From NCBI GenBank assembly GCA_934162655.1, contig CAKPJL010000003.1:25314-89313 (forward strand): 64,000 nucleotides of DNA, in the 5' to 3' direction. Origin of the DNA: an uncultured Clostridia bacterium. Its GTDB lineage: Bacteria > Bacillota > Clostridia > TANB77 > CAG-465. A program made the translations under genes and the position numbers. The notes under the pieces were generated by a model that worked only from the letters and a program-made list of their open reading frames with translations, did no database searches and had not been told where the DNA came from. Below, piece after piece: positions 40,075-48,082 of this stretch (positions within the stretch are counted from its first letter, which is position 1; every line of letters starts with the position of its first letter).

Positions 40075-40935
40075 TTATTTAGGATTTACATGTATATTTA
40101 CTTCATGTAACATTTCAAATTTACTTTTTAGTCTTTCTTCTATTTTTTCTAAAACCTCGTGAACTTCTTCTAAACTTTTATCTTTTTTCATAGCCACTTC
40201 AATTATTGCAATATAGCTATCTCCAACAGGTTTAGTATTAAACTTATCTATATTTAATACCTCACTAAACTTTAAGATTTCACATTTTGCTTCTTGGGTA
40301 AAATCCCACTGAGTATCCATAAGTACCATAGAAGAAGAATAAATAATTTTAATTCCTGCACAAATTATCCATATAGATATAATTATTCCTGCAATTGCAT
40401 CAACATAGTAAATGTTAAAATAACTAAAAACTATGCTAATCAAAACACCAAATGTTACAAACATATCATTTCTATGATCTTCAAAGCTTGATTTTATAAG
40501 TATACTATTATATTTTTTATAATAATATCTTGCATAAATCATTAGTATAAATTTAGTAATTATTGTTGTAATACATACAATGACTATCCAAATAGAAACC
40601 TCAATTATATCTTTATTTATAATACTTAAAATAGAATTTTTAATCATTATAAATGCTGCTATAATCATTGACAGTCCAACAAGTGATGAAAATATATATT
40701 CTGCTTTACCATGACCATACGGATGATTAGCATCTTTCGGTTTTGTAGCGACCTTTATACCAATAAGAGAAACACATGATGCAAATATGTCACCTGCACT
40801 ATTTATAGCATCAGCAATAAGAGCTTGGCTTTTACTCATAAATCCTACAATAAACTTTATAGCAAGTAAAAATAAATTTGCAAAAACACCAACTCTACTC
40901 ACTTTTTTTATTGCTAATTCTTTATTCATATTCAA
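40075..40935 (-). CDS. Cation diffusion facilitator (CDF) family transporter
   Basis: This 286-residue protein has six predicted helices (from about 12 to 205) and a cytoplasmic C-terminal domain (about 210-286) ending HEVNIHVNPK, where the terminal His residues fit the metal sites of the family. The characteristic NHPYGHGKAEYI loop is present (about 69-80). The metal site in helix 2 reads ADAINSAGD, with Asn where many zinc transporters have His, so the substrate may be Mn2+, Fe2+ or Zn2+. It works as a proton-coupled efflux dimer. It lies 25 bases after valS and may be cotranscribed with it. Confidence 0.92.
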   Translation of the reverse strand: MNMNKELAIKKVSRVGVFANLFLLAIKFIVGFMSKSQALIADAINSAGDIFASCVSLIGIKVATKPKDANHPYGHGKAEYIFSSLVGLSMIIAAFIMIKNSILSIINKDIIEVSIWIVIVCITTIITKFILMIYARYYYKKYNSILIKSSFEDHRNDMFVTFGVLISIVFSYFNIYYVDAIAGIIISIWIICAGIKIIYSSSMVLMDTQWDFTQEAKCEILKFSEVLNIDKFNTKPVGDSYIAIIEVAMKKDKSLEEVHEVLEKIEERLKSKFEMLHEVNIHVNPK

Positions 40936-40960
40936 TACTTAAACACCTCTTAATATAATA

Positions 40961-43570
40961 TTATATTAACTTGTCTAACCTATTTGTTACTTTTTCAAGC
41001 ATACTTAAATATTTCTGTTCTTTTTGTCTTTCTGCCTCTATTAGTTTTTCTGGTGCTTTTTTTACAAAAGATTCATTTGAAAGCATACCACGTGCTCTTT
41101 TAAGTTCACTTTCTATCTTTTCTCTTTCTATTTGTAATTTTTTTATTTCTTCATCTTTATTTATAGAAGATGACAAGTCTAGATATGTTATAAGACTTTC
41201 TTGATTAATTACAATATCATCTATTGATGAATCTTTTGTGCTATCAATATATACTATTTCATTAACTCCTGCTATTTTTTTTAGTAAATCTTGAGAATCT
41301 ATTATAGCTTTTTTTAGTTCTTCTTCCTCAATAAATAATTTTATATTTATTTTTTTAGATGCGGTAATATTTGCATTTGCTTTGGCATTCCTTATATTTT
41401 TAGTAAGCTCCATTATTTTTTCTATGTAACTTTCTTCCTTTATAAAATTATATTTTGCCTCTGGCAGTTTTGAATTTATTAAAAGTCCATCACCATGTCT
41501 TAAGTCTTTATAAATTTCTTCAGTAACAAATGGCATATATGGATGAAGAAGAGTTATAGCAGATTTTAGTGTATAGTTTAGTGTCCATATTGCAGTTTTA
41601 TATGAAATATCTTCTTTATTATAAAGTCTAACTTTTACCATTTCTATATACCAATCACAGAAATCTTGCCAAATAAAAGTATATATTTCATCAAGTGCCA
41701 TGCCGATATCAAATTTTTCTATATTTCTTGTAACATTTAAAATAGTTTTAGAAAGACGACTAAGTATCCACTTATCCTCAAGCATTAAGTTAGTTGGTTC
41801 TTCAATATCTAAATCTTGTATATACATATTAACAAATCTTGCAGCATTCCAAAGTTTATTTGCAAAATTACGACTTGCCTCAACTTTTTCTTCTATATAT
41901 CTTAAATCGTTACCAGCAGATATTCCTTGACATAAAGAAAATCTTAGAGCATCTGCTCCATATTTTTCAATTACTTCAAGTGGATCTACCCCATTACCTA
42001 GTGATTTAGACATTTTACGTCCTTTAGAGTCTCTTACAAGCCCATGTATATATACATTTTCAAATGGTATTTTACCAGTATATGCAATTCCTGAAAAAAT
42101 CATTTTACTTACCCAAAAAGGTATAATATCATATCCTGTTACAAGTGTTGAAGTTGGATAAAAATATTTAAAATCTTCTGTTTCATCAGGCCATCCAAAT
42201 ACTGAAAATGGCCACAATGCTGATGAGAACCAAGTATCTAGTGTATCTTCATCTTGTATGTAGCTTCCACCACATTCACACTTATATAATTTTTCTTCAC
42301 TAACTTCAAGTTTTCCACACTTTTCACAAGTATATGCAGGTATTCTGTGTCCCCACCATAATTGACGTGATATGCACCAATCTTCTATATTTTCCATCCA
42401 GTTAAAAAACTGTTTTTCAAATCTTTTAGGAACAAATTTAATCTTTCCGCTTCTTACAGCCTCAATCGCCGGTTTTGCAAGTTCTTCCATTTTTACAAAC
42501 CATTGACTAGAAAAATATGGTTCTATTGCCTTGTGGCATCTATAACAAGTACCAACATTATGAGTGTACTTTTCTTCTTTTATCAAATAGCCTTCTTGTT
42601 CTAGTCTTTTTACTATATTCTTTCTTGCTTCAAATCTATCTTGCCCTTGGTATATACCACCATTTTCATTAATTGTTGCATCTTCATTTAATATGTTAAT
42701 TATTTCTAAGTTATGCCTTTTTCCTACTTCATAATCATTTTTATCATGGGCAGGTGTTATCTTTACAACGCCTGTACCAAATTCCATATCAACATATCTA
42801 TCTGCAACAACTTCAATATATTTTTCAACTATTGGTAAGAATACTCTTTTTCCAACAAATTTAGAATATCTTTCGTCTTTTGGATTTACAGCAACGGCTG
42901 TATCACCAAGCATTGTTTCAGGCCTTGTAGTGGCAACTACTAGATATTCATCTGAATTTTCTACTTTATACTTTATATGCCATAGATATGAGTTTTGTTC
43001 TTCATATTCAACTTCCATATCTGCAATTGCAGTTTTACAGTCAGGGCACCAGTTTACAAGCCTTTTTCCTTTATAAATTAAACCTTCATCATATAATTTC
43101 TTAAAAACATGTAAAACAGCTTTTGAGCAACCACTATCAAGTGTAAAACGTTCTCTTTTCCAGTCACATGACGAACCTATTTTTCTTAGTTGTGATGTTA
43201 TCTGATTTCCATATTTTTCTTTCCAGTCCCATGCCTCTTTTAAGAATCCCTCTCTTCCAATTTGTTGTTTTGTCTTTCCTTCTTCTTGAATTTTCTTAAC
43301 AACTTTTACTTCTGTTGCAATACTTGCATGGTCAGTACCTGGGACCCATAGTGTTGGTATTCCTTTTAATCTATTATATCTTACAAATACATCTTGAAGA
43401 GTATTATCTAGTGCATGACCCATATGTAATTTTCCAGTTATATTTGGTGGTGGCATAACTACGGTATATGGTTTTATGTTTTCATCTTTTTTACATTCAA
43501 ACGCACCACTTTCTTCCCACATTTTATAAATCTCTTGTTCTTTTTTATTATAATCAAATTTACTTTCCAT
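40961..43570 (-). CDS. valS: Valine-tRNA ligase
   Basis: This 869-residue class I synthetase has the HIGH-type motif in PPPNITGKLHMGHALD (about 40-55), the editing domain with TTRPETMLGDTAVAVNP, a CxxC zinc knuckle region (CEKCGKLEV), the KMSKS loop in GRKMSKSLGNGVDP and a C-terminal coiled coil (about 805-869). Length fits ValRS. It is controlled by a T-box leader at 43798-44070 that senses uncharged tRNA-Val. A 66-residue membrane protein gene lies between the leader and valS. Confidence 0.98.
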   Translation of the reverse strand: MESKFDYNKKEQEIYKMWEESGAFECKKDENIKPYTVVMPPPNITGKLHMGHALDNTLQDVFVRYNRLKGIPTLWVPGTDHASIATEVKVVKKIQEEGKTKQQIGREGFLKEAWDWKEKYGNQITSQLRKIGSSCDWKRERFTLDSGCSKAVLHVFKKLYDEGLIYKGKRLVNWCPDCKTAIADMEVEYEEQNSYLWHIKYKVENSDEYLVVATTRPETMLGDTAVAVNPKDERYSKFVGKRVFLPIVEKYIEVVADRYVDMEFGTGVVKITPAHDKNDYEVGKRHNLEIINILNEDATINENGGIYQGQDRFEARKNIVKRLEQEGYLIKEEKYTHNVGTCYRCHKAIEPYFSSQWFVKMEELAKPAIEAVRSGKIKFVPKRFEKQFFNWMENIEDWCISRQLWWGHRIPAYTCEKCGKLEVSEEKLYKCECGGSYIQDEDTLDTWFSSALWPFSVFGWPDETEDFKYFYPTSTLVTGYDIIPFWVSKMIFSGIAYTGKIPFENVYIHGLVRDSKGRKMSKSLGNGVDPLEVIEKYGADALRFSLCQGISAGNDLRYIEEKVEASRNFANKLWNAARFVNMYIQDLDIEEPTNLMLEDKWILSRLSKTILNVTRNIEKFDIGMALDEIYTFIWQDFCDWYIEMVKVRLYNKEDISYKTAIWTLNYTLKSAITLLHPYMPFVTEEIYKDLRHGDGLLINSKLPEAKYNFIKEESYIEKIMELTKNIRNAKANANITASKKINIKLFIEEEELKKAIIDSQDLLKKIAGVNEIVYIDSTKDSSIDDIVINQESLITYLDLSSSINKDEEIKKLQIEREKIESELKRARGMLSNESFVKKAPEKLIEAERQKEQKYLSMLEKVTNRLDKLI

Positions 43571-43582
43571 AAAAATTCCTCC

Positions 43583-43783
43583 CTAAATTTTATTGCTAAG
43601 TATATACACTAAATATGTGCATAATATAAATACAATTCCACCTAAAATTTTAAAGACTCGTACTGATTTATTTTCATTGCTACTTTTCAAATGTTTTTTT
43701 ACAAATATTCTTGAATCAAAAAACATTATCAGTCCTAAGAAAGCTGCTAAAAGTGCTATAATTATTTCTACATTTTTTACCAT
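43583..43783 (-). CDS. Small two-helix membrane protein in the valS leader transcript
   Basis: This 66-residue protein has helices near 5-21 and 46-62 separated by a basic loop (RIFVKKHLKSSNENKS). ATG 43783 has GGAGG 5 bases upstream, so it is well translated. It lies between the T-box terminator and valS (12 bases upstream of valS), so it is under the same valine-tRNA control. I know no family. Its conserved position should be tested in relatives. Confidence 0.65.
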   Translation of the reverse strand: MVKNVEIIIALLAAFLGLIMFFDSRIFVKKHLKSSNENKSVRVFKILGGIVFILCTYLVYILSNKI

Positions 43784-43797
43784 ATTTTTCCTCCAAC

Positions 43798-44070
43798 AAA
43801 AAAAGCCAACTCATCCTTAATTTTTAAGGACGAATGGCTTTAAATTCGCGGTACCACCTTAATTTATACTTACAAAAGTATACACTTAACAAATAGATTA
43901 ACCCACTACATAAGGAATATGACTACACACAAACAAATCTGCTTCACCATATCAGCTAGAAAGCTACCTTCAAATATAACATATCTTAGAAAACCTTTCA
44001 GCTCATAAGTTTCCCTCTCTTTAAGATGCAATACTTTACTCCTCTTTCATCAAACGCTTTTATATTAAAT
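43798..44070 (-). promoter_or_regulatory. T-box riboswitch controlling valS
   Basis: The minus-strand leader contains the T-box AAGGTGGTACCGCG (plus-strand 43847-43860) and an upstream stem I with an AGAGAGGG-type element. The probable specifier is GTA (Val) at 43967-43965 in GAAGGTAGC. The terminator stem (43798-43842) has arms starting AAAGCCA and ending TGGCTTT, followed by T's. Uncharged tRNA-Val should stabilise the antiterminator and allow valS expression. The specifier choice is my reading and the fold was not computed. Together with the flanking promoter and the PAP2 terminator, this leader fills the gene-free stretch 43784-44159. Confidence 0.93.
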
Positions 44071-44077
44071 TAGTATT

Positions 44078-44106
44078 AGTATACCATAACTTCAATTGGT
44101 TTGCAA
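44078..44106 (-). promoter_or_regulatory. Promoter of the T-box-valS transcript
   Basis: On the minus strand TTGCAA (44106-44101), 17 bases, TATACT (44083-44078), directly before the leader. Confidence 0.82.
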
Positions 44107-44124
44107 TAGTAGAAATTAAAAAAA

Positions 44125-44151
44125 TTCTCCTATACTATATGTATAAGAGAA
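44125..44151 (-). terminator. Terminator of the divergent PAP2 gene
   Basis: Arms TTCTCCTATAC (44125-44135) and GTATAAGAGAA (44141-44151) pair with one mismatch, and a run of seven T follows on the minus strand. It lies 9 bases beyond the stop codon. Confidence 0.88.
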
Positions 44152-44159
44152 CTTTAAAT

Positions 44160-44771
44160 TTACTTCTTTTGTCTATTACGACCTATAACAATGAATGTAA
44201 TCACTGCATATACCAAAAATGCAATAAGGTCTACAAAGAACATCACATAATTTTGATGTCTTAAAAAGGAAGCTCCAAAACCAAAAATAATTCCAAGTAT
44301 TAGCCCACCTATTACTTCATGAGGCATATGACCTACTTTTAAGTTTATCCCAGAAGCAAGTTCAGACCAAAATTCTTGTAAATTATCAGATATCGGTCTA
44401 CCTTCTACATTTTGTGAAGTTGTTAAAAGCGTATGAACTGTATGTGACAATTCTTGTACTCTAAGTCTTATACCGAGAGCATCTCTAATTATAAAAGCTG
44501 CCCAAAGTACAATTATTACAATAGCAGCAGATGCTATTGTTTGTATTGAACTATTTTTACTTTCATTTAAAGCTATCGGTACTAACTCATAACAGCTTAT
44601 TATAACCGCCGCTACACTAGTAGTTGTATGCGTTGATGGAAAATCTCCATCGGAAAATAGCATCTTTATTTTAAATTCCCGAGTAGTACAGAAATTTAAA
44701 AAAGTTTTAAATGTTTGTGAAAACACCCAAGCACTTATAAGTGATATAGCACAAAATAGCATAAACTGCAT
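44160..44771 (-). CDS. Divergent PAP2 (DUF212, YuiD-like) membrane protein
   Basis: This 203-residue protein has four to five membrane helices and the divergent PAP2 motifs GDFPSTHT (about 42-49), DALGIRLRVQELSH (about 96-109) and GHMPHEVIGGLILG (about 146-159). It is longer than the typical 150-160 residues, with an extension in the second half. The phosphatase-like residues are partly kept. The family's substrate is not established, though a lipid phosphate is often suggested. It has its own terminator. Confidence 0.88.
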   Translation of the reverse strand: MQFMLFCAISLISAWVFSQTFKTFLNFCTTREFKIKMLFSDGDFPSTHTTTSVAAVIISCYELVPIALNESKNSSIQTIASAAIVIIVLWAAFIIRDALGIRLRVQELSHTVHTLLTTSQNVEGRPISDNLQEFWSELASGINLKVGHMPHEVIGGLILGIIFGFGASFLRHQNYVMFFVDLIAFLVYAVITFIVIGRNRQKK

Positions 44772-44887
44772 AACAAAAATCCTCCTATTGTTTGATTTTT
44801 TTAACTTTAACTAACATATTTATTATACCACTAACTAATGATTTTGTCAAAATTTAAGCATTTACATTAACTATCACTAATACATAA

Positions 44888-44916
44888 TTGTACATAACAT
44901 ATTTTTCTGATATAAT
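44888..44916 (+). promoter_or_regulatory. Promoter of the histidine phosphatase gene
   Basis: TTGTAC (44888-44893), 17 bases, TATAAT (44911-44916). The ribosome site AAGGGTG begins only 8 bases after the -10 box, so the 5' leader is very short. Confidence 0.72.
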
Positions 44917-44936
44917 AATCATGAAGGGTGATATTT

Positions 44937-45564
44937 ATGGGAATTTTAACAAATGTATACTTAATAAGACATTCAGAACAACTAAAAATTAATAATATGC
45001 TAGTAAAAAATGAACCAAGCAAAATAAAAAATGAAAAAATAGTATTATCCGTTGATGGTGAAAAAGAAGCAGAAAAAATAAGTAAACTAAAGGAATTAAG
45101 TAACATACATACATTATGGTCTAGTAACTATGTAAGGGCAATTGGGACTGCCAAATACATTGCATATCAAAACCATATAGAAATTAATATAGATGAGAAT
45201 TTTAACGAAAGAAAATTGCGGTGATATAAAAAACTTAGAAAAACTAGGAAGAACTAAAAACAACTCTTTTACAATAGAACAGTTATTAGATGAAAATTTT
45301 AAAAACATAGATGGTGAAAGCAGAAAAGAAGTTACAAATAGAATGGAGATAGCATTTAATAAGGTATTATTAAATAATCTAGGTAAAAATATAGCAATTG
45401 TAAGTCATGGTGCCTCTATTAAATTTTTATTAATGAAATGGTGTAAATTAAATAAAGAAAATATGATCGAATTTGGTGGAAAATCTCTTATTTTAAATTC
45501 CCCTGGAATACTAAAACTATCATTTGATGATAATAATTTAATAAAAGTTACTCAGGTATTATAA
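44937..45564 (+). pseudogene. Histidine phosphatase (phosphoglycerate mutase-like) gene with a +1 frameshift
   Basis: The N-terminal frame starts at ATG 44937 (RBS AAGGGTG) and reads LTNVYLIRHSEQ, the phosphatase RHG-type motif with the catalytic His, then LWSSNYVRAIGTAKYI. It ends in a TGA near 45224 after NERKLR. The next frame, open from 45193 to 45564, reads on as GDIKNLEKLGR and holds the second catalytic region VSHGASIKFLL. Joining the two gives NERKLGDIKNLEKLG, the normal family junction, if one base in TTGCGGTGA (near 45220) is removed. Either the gene is inactivated, the base is a sequencing or assembly error, or a programmed shift exists. Promoter, ribosome site and terminator are intact. 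Confidence 0.85.
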
Positions 45565-45575
45565 AATATAGTGAT

Positions 45576-45610
45576 AAAAATTAGGTAATGTGCTTTATTA
45601 CCTAATTTTT
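45576..45610. terminator. Bidirectional terminator between the phosphatase gene and tadA
   Basis: AAAAATTAGGTAAT (45576-45589) pairs perfectly with ATTACCTAATTTTT (45597-45610). It serves the convergent phosphatase gene and tadA, with T-runs on both strands. Confidence 0.95.
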
Positions 45611-46057
45611 TTATTTATTTTTTCTTAATTCTTTAAAAAATTCAGTTAAAATATCTGAGCATCTTTTATCATCTTTATACTCATAACCAACTTTATGTGT
45701 AGTATTTATATCATCAAATACACTTGCAATTGATAAAACACATCCATTTTTCATATCCTTTGCACCAATATAAACTTTATTTATTCTGGCTTGTGTTATT
45801 GCTCCACTACACATGAGACAAGGTTCTAGAGTAACATACATATCGCATCCATCAAGTCTCCATGATTTTAATTTTTTACAAGCCTTTTCTATACATAAAA
45901 TCTCAGCATGTGATGTTGCTAAATTATTTTTTTCCCTTAAATTATGTGCTCTTGCTATTATTTTACCATCTTTTACAATTACTGCTCCTATTGGTACTTC
46001 AAACTTCTTATATGCTTTTTTAGCCTCAATTAAAGCTTTATCCATAAAAATATCCAT
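45611..46057 (-). CDS. tadA: tRNA adenosine-34 deaminase TadA
   Basis: This 148-residue zinc deaminase has HAEILCIEKA (His ligand and catalytic Glu, about 50-59) and EPCLMCSGAI (two Cys ligands, about 77-86). Length fits TadA. It converts the wobble adenosine of tRNA-Arg(ACG) to inosine. The name is unrelated to the Tad pilus genes of this window. The stop codon adjoins a terminator shared with the phosphatase gene. Upstream are 78 bases with no clear element before cwlD. Confidence 0.95.
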   Translation of the reverse strand: MDIFMDKALIEAKKAYKKFEVPIGAVIVKDGKIIARAHNLREKNNLATSHAEILCIEKACKKLKSWRLDGCDMYVTLEPCLMCSGAITQARINKVYIGAKDMKNGCVLSIASVFDDINTTHKVGYEYKDDKRCSDILTEFFKELRKNK

Positions 46058-46135
46058 AATAACTCCTTAAATTATATATATTATAATTTAATTTTGTCTT
46101 TTTTTCAACGATAGAAAGCTAATTTTTATTTATAT

Positions 46136-46888
46136 TTATTGTTTAACAATGGTCTTGTTATAAAAATAATTCTGTATACCTATAAAAATTCCCCAAGCTA
46201 TTTTTGATTGATAACTTTCATCTTGCAGAAGAACTGATTCTTCAGGATTAGATAAAAATCCACATTCTACTATAACTGCTGGAATTTTAACATGTTCCAT
46301 AATATATACATCTGTTATTTTCATTGGCTTTCTATTATTTTGATAATCTATGTTCTTATTTATATTTTCTTGAATAATTTGTGCAAGTTCTGTACTATCA
46401 CTACTATTTGCTTGATAAAATGTTTGCCACCCTCTATAAATACTAGACTGTGGATATTTATTTAAATGTATAGAGACAAATATATCAGCACTAGAATTAT
46501 TACCTATTTCAACTCTATTTTTAGTATCACTTATTTTCTTTTCTCTTATACTTTTACTATCAATAGAATATATAGAATTTTCATCACTTCTTGTAAGTAT
46601 AACGCTTCCTCCACTTTGTTCAATCAGTTTTTGAAGTTTAAGTCCAATTGATAGATTAATTGCTTGTTCTGTTGTACCATTAAATCCAACGGCACCCTCA
46701 TCTGGTTTACCATGTCCACAGTCAACTATTATGGTCTTGTTTGCAATTGGAGTAGCATTTACACTTCTTGAGCTATCTTTGTTTATACTATTTAACCAAA
46801 CAAAAGAAATTAAAGATATAAAAATAAAAGCAAATACAAATAAGAATCTTTTAAGTATCACTAAATGTTTTAGTTTCAAATTCATCAC
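46136..46888 (-). CDS. cwlD: CwlD-like N-acetylmuramoyl-L-alanine amidase
   Basis: This 250-residue protein has an N-terminal anchor (about 10-30) and an Amidase_3 domain (about 46-245). Visible motifs are VDCGHGKPDEGAVG (His ligand), GTTEQAINL (Glu ligand), ADIFVSIHLN (His ligand) and IPAVIVECGFLSNPEE (catalytic Glu). In sporulation CwlD works with PdaA to make cortex muramic-lactam. Start choice is uncertain: GTG 46888 and ATG 46885 lie too near the AGGTG site, while TTG 46879 has ideal spacing. The family call is firm, and the CwlD subtype is inferred from size and the sporulating lineage. Confidence 0.88.
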   Translation of the reverse strand: MMNLKLKHLVILKRFLFVFAFIFISLISFVWLNSINKDSSRSVNATPIANKTIIVDCGHGKPDEGAVGFNGTTEQAINLSIGLKLQKLIEQSGGSVILTRSDENSIYSIDSKSIREKKISDTKNRVEIGNNSSADIFVSIHLNKYPQSSIYRGWQTFYQANSSDSTELAQIIQENINKNIDYQNNRKPMKITDVYIMEHVKIPAVIVECGFLSNPEESVLLQDESYQSKIAWGIFIGIQNYFYNKTIVKQ

Positions 46889-46918
46889 CTAATAAATGTA
46901 TATGCTTTTATTTTTTAT

Positions 46919-47992
46919 TTATTTTACTTTTTTTGCTTTAAATGTACTATATGTTACCATGTTTTTACAGTTATATGTACCATCTTCATCTGGAGTAAAA
47001 ACATAATCTATTCTATTATTTGGTTTTATATATGTTTCTCCATCTTTTATTCCCTTTTCTACATCACAAATGATATAAAATCCTTTAGCATACCCTGCAG
47101 CATAAGTTTTTACTTTATTACTTGCTGTGTACTTTCCAATAATTACATTATCTTCACTTTTAGTGCTGTCTTTATAAAAATAATATGTATTATCTTCGTT
47201 GAATACTAAATATCCAGTATTACCACAATCCCATTCTCCAACTATTGCATTTTTGGCCTCTTTTTCATCTAATTCTTTTTGTGTAGTATCTAATTTTACA
47301 GTCTCTATTATTTTCTTTGCATCTTCTAAACCATTTAAATACTCATCTTCATATGTAACATATGACACAGAATATTGATCATAGTCATCAACTAAAAAAT
47401 ATTGTAATGCATGATAATAATTTTTACCAACACTATATGAATATTCTACACTAATCCAAGCCTGATCATTTATCTTTGTTTTTTCGCCTACTTTTACATT
47501 ATCATATTTTTCCTCATAACCACTTGCTACTGACTTAACGAATTCTTGTGTTGTATAATATGTTTTTGTACTAGTCACAACTAATGCAATTTTTAAATTG
47601 CCATTTTTTATTACCTTTCTTATGTTATTTTCATCTTCATATAGGTTTAGTTCATCTAATTTCCAATCATCACTATAAGTTATTTGGACATTTTTCACAT
47701 TTAACTTTTGGTAAGAATAATTTTCGTTTATCATTTTATCTTTATCAAGCACTACACTTCCAAATATCACAAATACAACAAATACAGCTACAATAATTGA
47801 AATTAAAACGCCAAATGTCCCAAGTATTATAGAAGCTATTCCCATTCCTCTTTTAGTCGTTTTAAGTGCTATAATTCCAAAAATAATAGCTAAAATTCCA
47901 AGTATTAATGACAAAATCATTGTAGCAGATAAAACAACAGAAAGAATTCCTAAAATCAGTGATATCACTCCATAAGTTTTATTTTCATTCAT
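46919..47992 (-). CDS. DUF4190-like membrane protein with an extracellular lipocalin-like C-terminus
   Basis: This 357-residue protein has an N-terminal DUF4190-type bundle (YGVISLILGILSVVLS, then helices to about residue 80 with KTTKRGMGIASIILG). An extracellular region follows (about 95-220) resembling a PsbP/MucB-type cone with TTQEFVKSVASGYEEKYDNVKVGE. A C-terminal beta domain has EWDCGNTGYLVFNEDNTYYFY (about 250-270). It is likely a cell-surface protein of unknown role. It starts 140 bases downstream of the collagen-like gene and has that gene's terminator before it. Confidence 0.65.
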   Translation of the reverse strand: MNENKTYGVISLILGILSVVLSATMILSLILGILAIIFGIIALKTTKRGMGIASIILGTFGVLISIIVAVFVVFVIFGSVVLDKDKMINENYSYQKLNVKNVQITYSDDWKLDELNLYEDENNIRKVIKNGNLKIALVVTSTKTYYTTQEFVKSVASGYEEKYDNVKVGEKTKINDQAWISVEYSYSVGKNYYHALQYFLVDDYDQYSVSYVTYEDEYLNGLEDAKKIIETVKLDTTQKELDEKEAKNAIVGEWDCGNTGYLVFNEDNTYYFYKDSTKSEDNVIIGKYTASNKVKTYAAGYAKGFYIICDVEKGIKDGETYIKPNNRIDYVFTPDEDGTYNCKNMVTYSTFKAKKVK

Positions 47993-48033
47993 ACGCTTTT
48001 CACACCTTTCATACTACAAACCATTATATCAGA

Positions 48034-48071
48034 AAAAATAATAAAAGCAATACTATTAAGTCTAGTATTGC
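48034..48071 (-). terminator. Terminator of the collagen-like gene
   Basis: GCAATACTA (48047-48055) pairs perfectly with TAGTATTGC (48063-48071), followed by a T-rich tract on the minus strand. Confidence 0.88.
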
Positions 48072-48082
48072 CTTTTATATGT

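Noticed and set aside
43583..44106. Second riboswitch or small RNA in the valS leader
   Set aside because: All conserved elements are explained by a single T-box with its terminator.
45611..46057. tadA as part of the Tad pilus system
   Set aside because: The product is the tRNA adenosine deaminase. The shared name with the pilus ATPase is a coincidence.
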